A stretch of 64,000 nucleotides of DNA from an uncultured Selenomonadales bacterium (GTDB lineage Bacteria; Bacillota; Negativicutes; DSM-1736; Dendrosporobacteraceae). Positions 60,806 through 64,000 of this stretch are shown here, in pieces (position 1 is the first letter of the stretch; each line of letters opens with the position of its first letter). The position numbers and the translations under genes are program-made. The stretch lies in assembly GCA_946407015.1 (NCBI GenBank), contig CAMJML010000018.1:1-64000 (forward strand), written 5' to 3'. The notes under the pieces are model-generated. The model worked only from the letters and a program-made list of their open reading frames with translations, was not told where the DNA came from and made no database searches.

Positions 60806-62212
60806 ATGCGTTTAGAACATGATTTTTTAGGAGAAATCCAGGTTCCGGATAATGTGTATTATGGCGTACAAACAATAAGAGCGATGGAGAATTTCAAAAT
60901 TACCGGTCAAAAATTAGATGCTGATTTTATCATATCCATGGCTATGGTGAAGAAGGCTGCGGCAACAGCCAATATATTCACCGGACGTCTGGAGGAAGAA
61001 ATCGGCCGGGCTCTGAATCAGGCAGCTGACGAGATTATTCAGGGCAAGTTCCATGAACAATTTTGTGTGGATCCCATTCAAGGCGGCGCGGGCACATCGA
61101 TGAATATGAATATGAACGAAGTGCTTTCGAATCGCGCATTGGAGATCCTTGGGGATGAAAAAGGTCATTATGAGCGGATTTCACCGAACAATCATGCCAA
61201 CATGGCTCAATCCACCAATGATGTTTTTCCGACGGCGATCAAAGTATGTACCATCTTAAAGGCAAGAAAGCTGGTCGCTGCTTTAAATGCTTTGTCCGCA
61301 GCCTTAGGGGAAAAGGCATCCGAGTTTAAAGACGTTCTGAAAATGGGCCGTACCCATTTGCAGGATGCTGTGCCCATAACGATGGGACAAGAATTTGCAG
61401 CTTATGCTGCTGCCGTTCAACGTGGTTCGAAAAGAATTGAGAGCGTGCTTGCCCGTCTGCTCATGGTCAATATGGGAGCAACCGCCGTTGGGACCGGATT
61501 GAATGCAGAGCCTGAGTACATTCAGGAAGTTGCCAGGCAGTTAGCCCATATTACCAACGAGCCCTTCGTAACAGCCGATAATCTTGTGGATGCTACCAAT
61601 AATACCGATGTGTTTGCCGATGTTTCGGGCGCGTTAAAAATCACCGCTTTGGCGTTAATAAAAATTGCCAACGATTTCCGGCTTATGGCGTCCGGACCCC
61701 GCTGCGGGCTGAACGAACTGGACTTGCCGGCAAGGCAGCCTGGTTCGTCCATCATGCCTGGAAAAGTCAATCCGGTCATCCCTGAGGTACTCAATCAGAC
61801 TTGTTATCAGGTTATTGGCAATGATTTGGCCGTGACTTTGGGGGTTGAAAATGGCCAGTTTGAGTTAAATGTCATGGAGCCTGTAATGGCTTTTAATATA
61901 TTCAATTCCATAACATATCTGACAAATGCCGTTCATACCTTTAATGAACTGTGTGTCCAAGGTGTCAAAGCCAAGAAAGACCAATGCGAAACCTGGCTGG
62001 AGGGAAGTGTCGGGATTGTTACTGCCTTACTGCCTCATATTGGTTATGAAAATTCCTCGATGCTGGCGAAAGAGGCCTATAAAACGGGACGCCCGGTCAG
62101 GGAACTGATCCTGGCTAAAAAATTACTGAGCAAAGAAGCTATGGATATTATTTTATCGCCAGAAGAAATGACTCAACCCGGTATTGCCGGCAAAAAGCTC
62201 GTCAATCTGTAA
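60806..62212 (+). CDS. aspA: aspartate ammonia-lyase
   Basis: A 468-residue enzyme of the fumarase/aspartase superfamily, reversible conversion of aspartate to fumarate and ammonia. The N-terminus MRLEHDFLGEIQVPDNVYYG and the segment YGVQTIRAMENFKITG match aspartases. Further markers are QGGAGTSMNMNMNEVLSNRA, SPNNHANMAQSTNDVFPTA, KMGRTHLQDAVPITMGQEF and the signature GSSIMPGKVNPVIPEV. Class II fumarases share these blocks but differ at the N-terminus. GGGAGG precedes the ATG. Paired with the dicarboxylate transporter. Confidence 0.92.
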   Translation: MRLEHDFLGEIQVPDNVYYGVQTIRAMENFKITGQKLDADFIISMAMVKKAAATANIFTGRLEEEIGRALNQAADEIIQGKFHEQFCVDPIQGGAGTSMNMNMNEVLSNRALEILGDEKGHYERISPNNHANMAQSTNDVFPTAIKVCTILKARKLVAALNALSAALGEKASEFKDVLKMGRTHLQDAVPITMGQEFAAYAAAVQRGSKRIESVLARLLMVNMGATAVGTGLNAEPEYIQEVARQLAHITNEPFVTADNLVDATNNTDVFADVSGALKITALALIKIANDFRLMASGPRCGLNELDLPARQPGSSIMPGKVNPVIPEVLNQTCYQVIGNDLAVTLGVENGQFELNVMEPVMAFNIFNSITYLTNAVHTFNELCVQGVKAKKDQCETWLEGSVGIVTALLPHIGYENSSMLAKEAYKTGRPVRELILAKKLLSKEAMDIILSPEEMTQPGIAGKKLVNL

Positions 62213-62237
62213 TTGGCAAAAGAAAGACCGCCTTCTG

Positions 62238-62276
62238 TACAAGTAGACCCCTGCTGATAGCAGGGGTCTACTTGTA
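62238..62276 (+). terminator. long perfect hairpin after aspA
   Basis: TACAAGTAGACCCCTGCT / AGCAGGGGTCTACTTGTA, 18-base perfect arms with a three-base loop. It is followed by AACGAAATCCTTTTT, not an immediate T tract, so it may terminate weakly or protect the mRNA end. Confidence 0.65.
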
Positions 62277-62362
62277 ACGAAATCCTTTTTACATGCAGCG
62301 GCGTCACCGGGGTTGCACCAAACTGCAAGTTAACATAGGATACAAAAAGAGCAATCAGGCAG

Positions 62363-63700
62363 GTGGGTAATTTGAAATGGGAAGGGCTAACCGGGAAAAT
62401 TATTGTCCCGGGTGATCCAGGGTATGAACAGGCCAGACAGGAATACAATCAAGCGATCAATAGCTATCCGCTTGTGATTGTTTATTGTTTGGACTGCTGT
62501 GATATAGCCAATGCCATTCTTTGGGCCAGGGAACAGGGAGTTGAACTGAGAGTGCGTTCCGGAGGTCATGACTATGAAGGGTATTCCAGCGGCAACTGCA
62601 CGCTGGTGATTGATACTTCGTTGCTTGATGCCATAACCGTCGATCCGCAGAAGTCGGTTGTCAGCGTACAAGCCGGTACAAGACTATTGCCGCTGTATGA
62701 GGTGCTCTGTCGGTATCACTATGCTTTCCCAGGGGGGACCTGCCCAACGGTAGCGATTTCCGGACTGGTTTTAGGCGGAGGGATAGGGCTGTCTACCCGC
62801 TATTTTGGCTTAACGGCCGATAGCCTCTTGGAAGCCACCCTGATTGACTTTAAGGGCCGTGAGCTCACCGCCAGTCCTCACTGCAATTCGGAGTTGTTTT
62901 GGGCCTTGAAAGGTGCGGGCGGCGGTAATTTCGGTGTGGTAACCGAATACAAATTTCAACTGAGAAAAGTCAGTAATATTACGCTGATACAGCTACGCTG
63001 GGACGATAACCTGACCGCCAGAGACCGTTTCCTTGCTGTTTGGCAAGCATGGCTGCCGGAGTTGGACCGCCGGCTCAGTGCCTTTGGCGGCATCTATCCG
63101 CTGGGAGCGTGGGTGAATGCTTTTTTTTACGGAACACAGGCAGAGGCGATTCAGTTATTAACTCCGCTGCTGGAAATACCGGGGCTTACTTTCACCAACA
63201 TTCAATATGTCCCTTTTATTGATGCAGTTAGAACAATCGGTGCTATGTATCCGCCCCGGGAAGCTTTTCAGGCTGCCGGAAGGTTCGTCCCAAGGCAATT
63301 TTCCCAGGAGGAATTAGCGAACCTGACCGCTCTTTTATCACAAGCTCCCTCTGAACGCAATTCCTCGATACGGGTTTATTCGTTAGGCGGTGCTGTCCGT
63401 GACACCGACCCGGACCAGTCCGCTTTTCCCTACCGGCAAGCCGAGTATATTCTGGCCCTTGTATCATCCTGGGAAAGGCAGGATGAGGCGCAAGCGCATC
63501 AAGCCTGGGTAAGGGCGGGCTTTGATTATATCTATCCCAGGACGTATGGATCGTATATTAATTTCCCCTATAGCCAGACTCCCCATTATCAGCAGGCTTA
63601 TTTCGGCAGGAATCTGGGAAGGCTGCAGCGGGTCAAACAACGCTATGATCCCTGTAATGTATTTCGGTTTCCGCAGAGTATCAGGCCGCCAGGCTGTTAA
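62363..63700 (+). CDS. FAD-binding oxidoreductase, berberine-bridge-enzyme type
   Basis: A 445-residue PCMH-type flavoprotein with a C-terminal BBE segment (YDPCNVFRFPQSI). Both residues used for bicovalent FAD attachment are present: the His in VRSGGHDYEGYSS and the Cys in GGTCPTVAISG, followed by LGGGIGLSTRYFGLTAD. ALKGAGGGNFGVVTEY is the second FAD-contact block. Such enzymes oxidise sugars or secondary-metabolite alcohols and usually hand electrons to oxygen, unusual in a likely anaerobe. Start is GTG 62363 or TTG 62372 (AGGTGGG site). Monocistronic. Confidence 0.88.
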   Translation: MGNLKWEGLTGKIIVPGDPGYEQARQEYNQAINSYPLVIVYCLDCCDIANAILWAREQGVELRVRSGGHDYEGYSSGNCTLVIDTSLLDAITVDPQKSVVSVQAGTRLLPLYEVLCRYHYAFPGGTCPTVAISGLVLGGGIGLSTRYFGLTADSLLEATLIDFKGRELTASPHCNSELFWALKGAGGGNFGVVTEYKFQLRKVSNITLIQLRWDDNLTARDRFLAVWQAWLPELDRRLSAFGGIYPLGAWVNAFFYGTQAEAIQLLTPLLEIPGLTFTNIQYVPFIDAVRTIGAMYPPREAFQAAGRFVPRQFSQEELANLTALLSQAPSERNSSIRVYSLGGAVRDTDPDQSAFPYRQAEYILALVSSWERQDEAQAHQAWVRAGFDYIYPRTYGSYINFPYSQTPHYQQAYFGRNLGRLQRVKQRYDPCNVFRFPQSIRPPGC

Positions 63701-63741
63701 ACGAGTCATCAATACGGCATTGAGCCTGCTGAGGTTATTAA

Positions 63742-63790
63742 AAATGGCATGGGCCTGGTAAAAAGGCTCATGCCATTTGCATTTTGCATT
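63742..63790. terminator. terminator between convergent genes
   Basis: AAATGGCATGGGCC / GGCTCATGCCATTT (one G-U pair in RNA) with a nine-base loop, then GCATTTTGC. Confidence 0.7.
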
Positions 63791-63818
63791 TAGTTCAACG
63801 CAGAAATCTGATAAAGAA

Positions 63819-64000
63819 TCAGGTTTCACCGCCATTTTCTTTTAAAATAGCGACTACTTGTTCCACTTGGTTCTCGGGGGTGAAAGCGACAATACTAAAG
63901 GCATGTCCGCCTGCCAAATCGTTGCCGCTGCGGCTAAACCCACTCACTGACGGATCGGCACCCATCAGCACCCGGGCTGAGTTGTTGTCATCCTTTGAGG
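63819..64000 (-). CDS. partial gene, C-terminal 60 residues, function unknown
   Basis: A minus-strand frame enters from the right edge and ends at 63819. The visible part reads NNSARVLMGADPSVSGFSRS, then GNDLAGGHAFSIVAFTPENQ, then VEQVVAILKENGGET. The final part looks like a helix that caps an alpha/beta domain. Too little is present to name a family. Confidence 0.6.
   Translation of the reverse strand, partial: SKDDNNSARVLMGADPSVSGFSRSGNDLAGGHAFSIVAFTPENQVEQVVAILKENGGET

Overview
The window looks like chromosome of a mid-GC anaerobic Firmicute. Strong AGGAGG-type ribosome binding sites, frequent GTG/TTG starts, Rho-independent terminators between most units, class II fructose-bisphosphate-type aldolase, FadR/PucR/XRE regulators and soluble chemoreceptors all fit that group. 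An AsmA-like envelope protein (54061-55701) is unusual for a single-membrane Firmicute, so a diderm member of the Negativicutes (Sporomusa/Pelosinus-like) is my best guess. This is inference from gene content, not from a marker gene. No rRNA, tRNA, CRISPR array or complete insertion sequence was seen.

Layout. 1-9.9 kb holds small stress and housekeeping units: a MarR regulator with an MFS efflux pump, a broken flavodoxin-type reductase, an SDR dehydrogenase, a flavin reductase, a second MarR regulator with an O-methyltransferase and two matching palindromic operators, 3-methyladenine glycosylase and glutamate racemase. 9.9-13.3 kb is a minus-strand operon of a 22-residue-repeat protein, a MoxR-type AAA+ ATPase and a metallopeptidase/VWA protein. 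13.7-21.1 kb has an FMN-dependent 2-hydroxyacid oxidase, TrmO, a two-component system, a guanidine-I riboswitch ahead of a small membrane protein, and purB. 21.4-23.6 kb is ahpCF behind a 41-bp perfect palindrome of Fur/PerR type. 23.7-27.2 kb (LysR, thiolase remnant, class III aminotransferase, BKACE enzyme) is bracketed by two copies of the ahpF 3' end and looks inserted. 27.4-33.6 kb is a catabolic cluster: racemase-like protein, BASS transporter, GlcG/HbpS protein, FadR regulator, class II aldolase, second BKACE enzyme and DUF1537 four-carbon acid-sugar kinase.

33.7-42.9 kb includes an XRE regulator fused to a complete desulfoferrodoxin, a soluble chemoreceptor, an Lsa-type ABC-F protein behind a ribosome-stalling attenuator, an HpaI-type aldolase, a formate/nitrite channel and a two-part solute-binding protein. 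42.1-49.9 kb is a 2-aminoethylphosphonate locus: divergent DeoR regulator, ABC transporter, phnW, phnX and a PbfA-like lyase. 50-64 kb has a PAS-PucR regulator, chemoreceptor plus CheW, the AsmA-like protein, a ferritin-like protein, YjdM, an AraC regulator, a TIGR00725 protein, a dicarboxylate transporter with aspartase, a berberine-bridge-type FAD oxidoreductase, and the 3' end of a gene running off the right edge.

The most worthwhile items are the ABC-F attenuator (36199-36402), the riboswitch-controlled membrane protein whose tail comes from a dispersed repeat, the BKACE/DUF1537 cluster, the repeat-protein/MoxR/VWA operon, and the ahpF-bracketed insertion.
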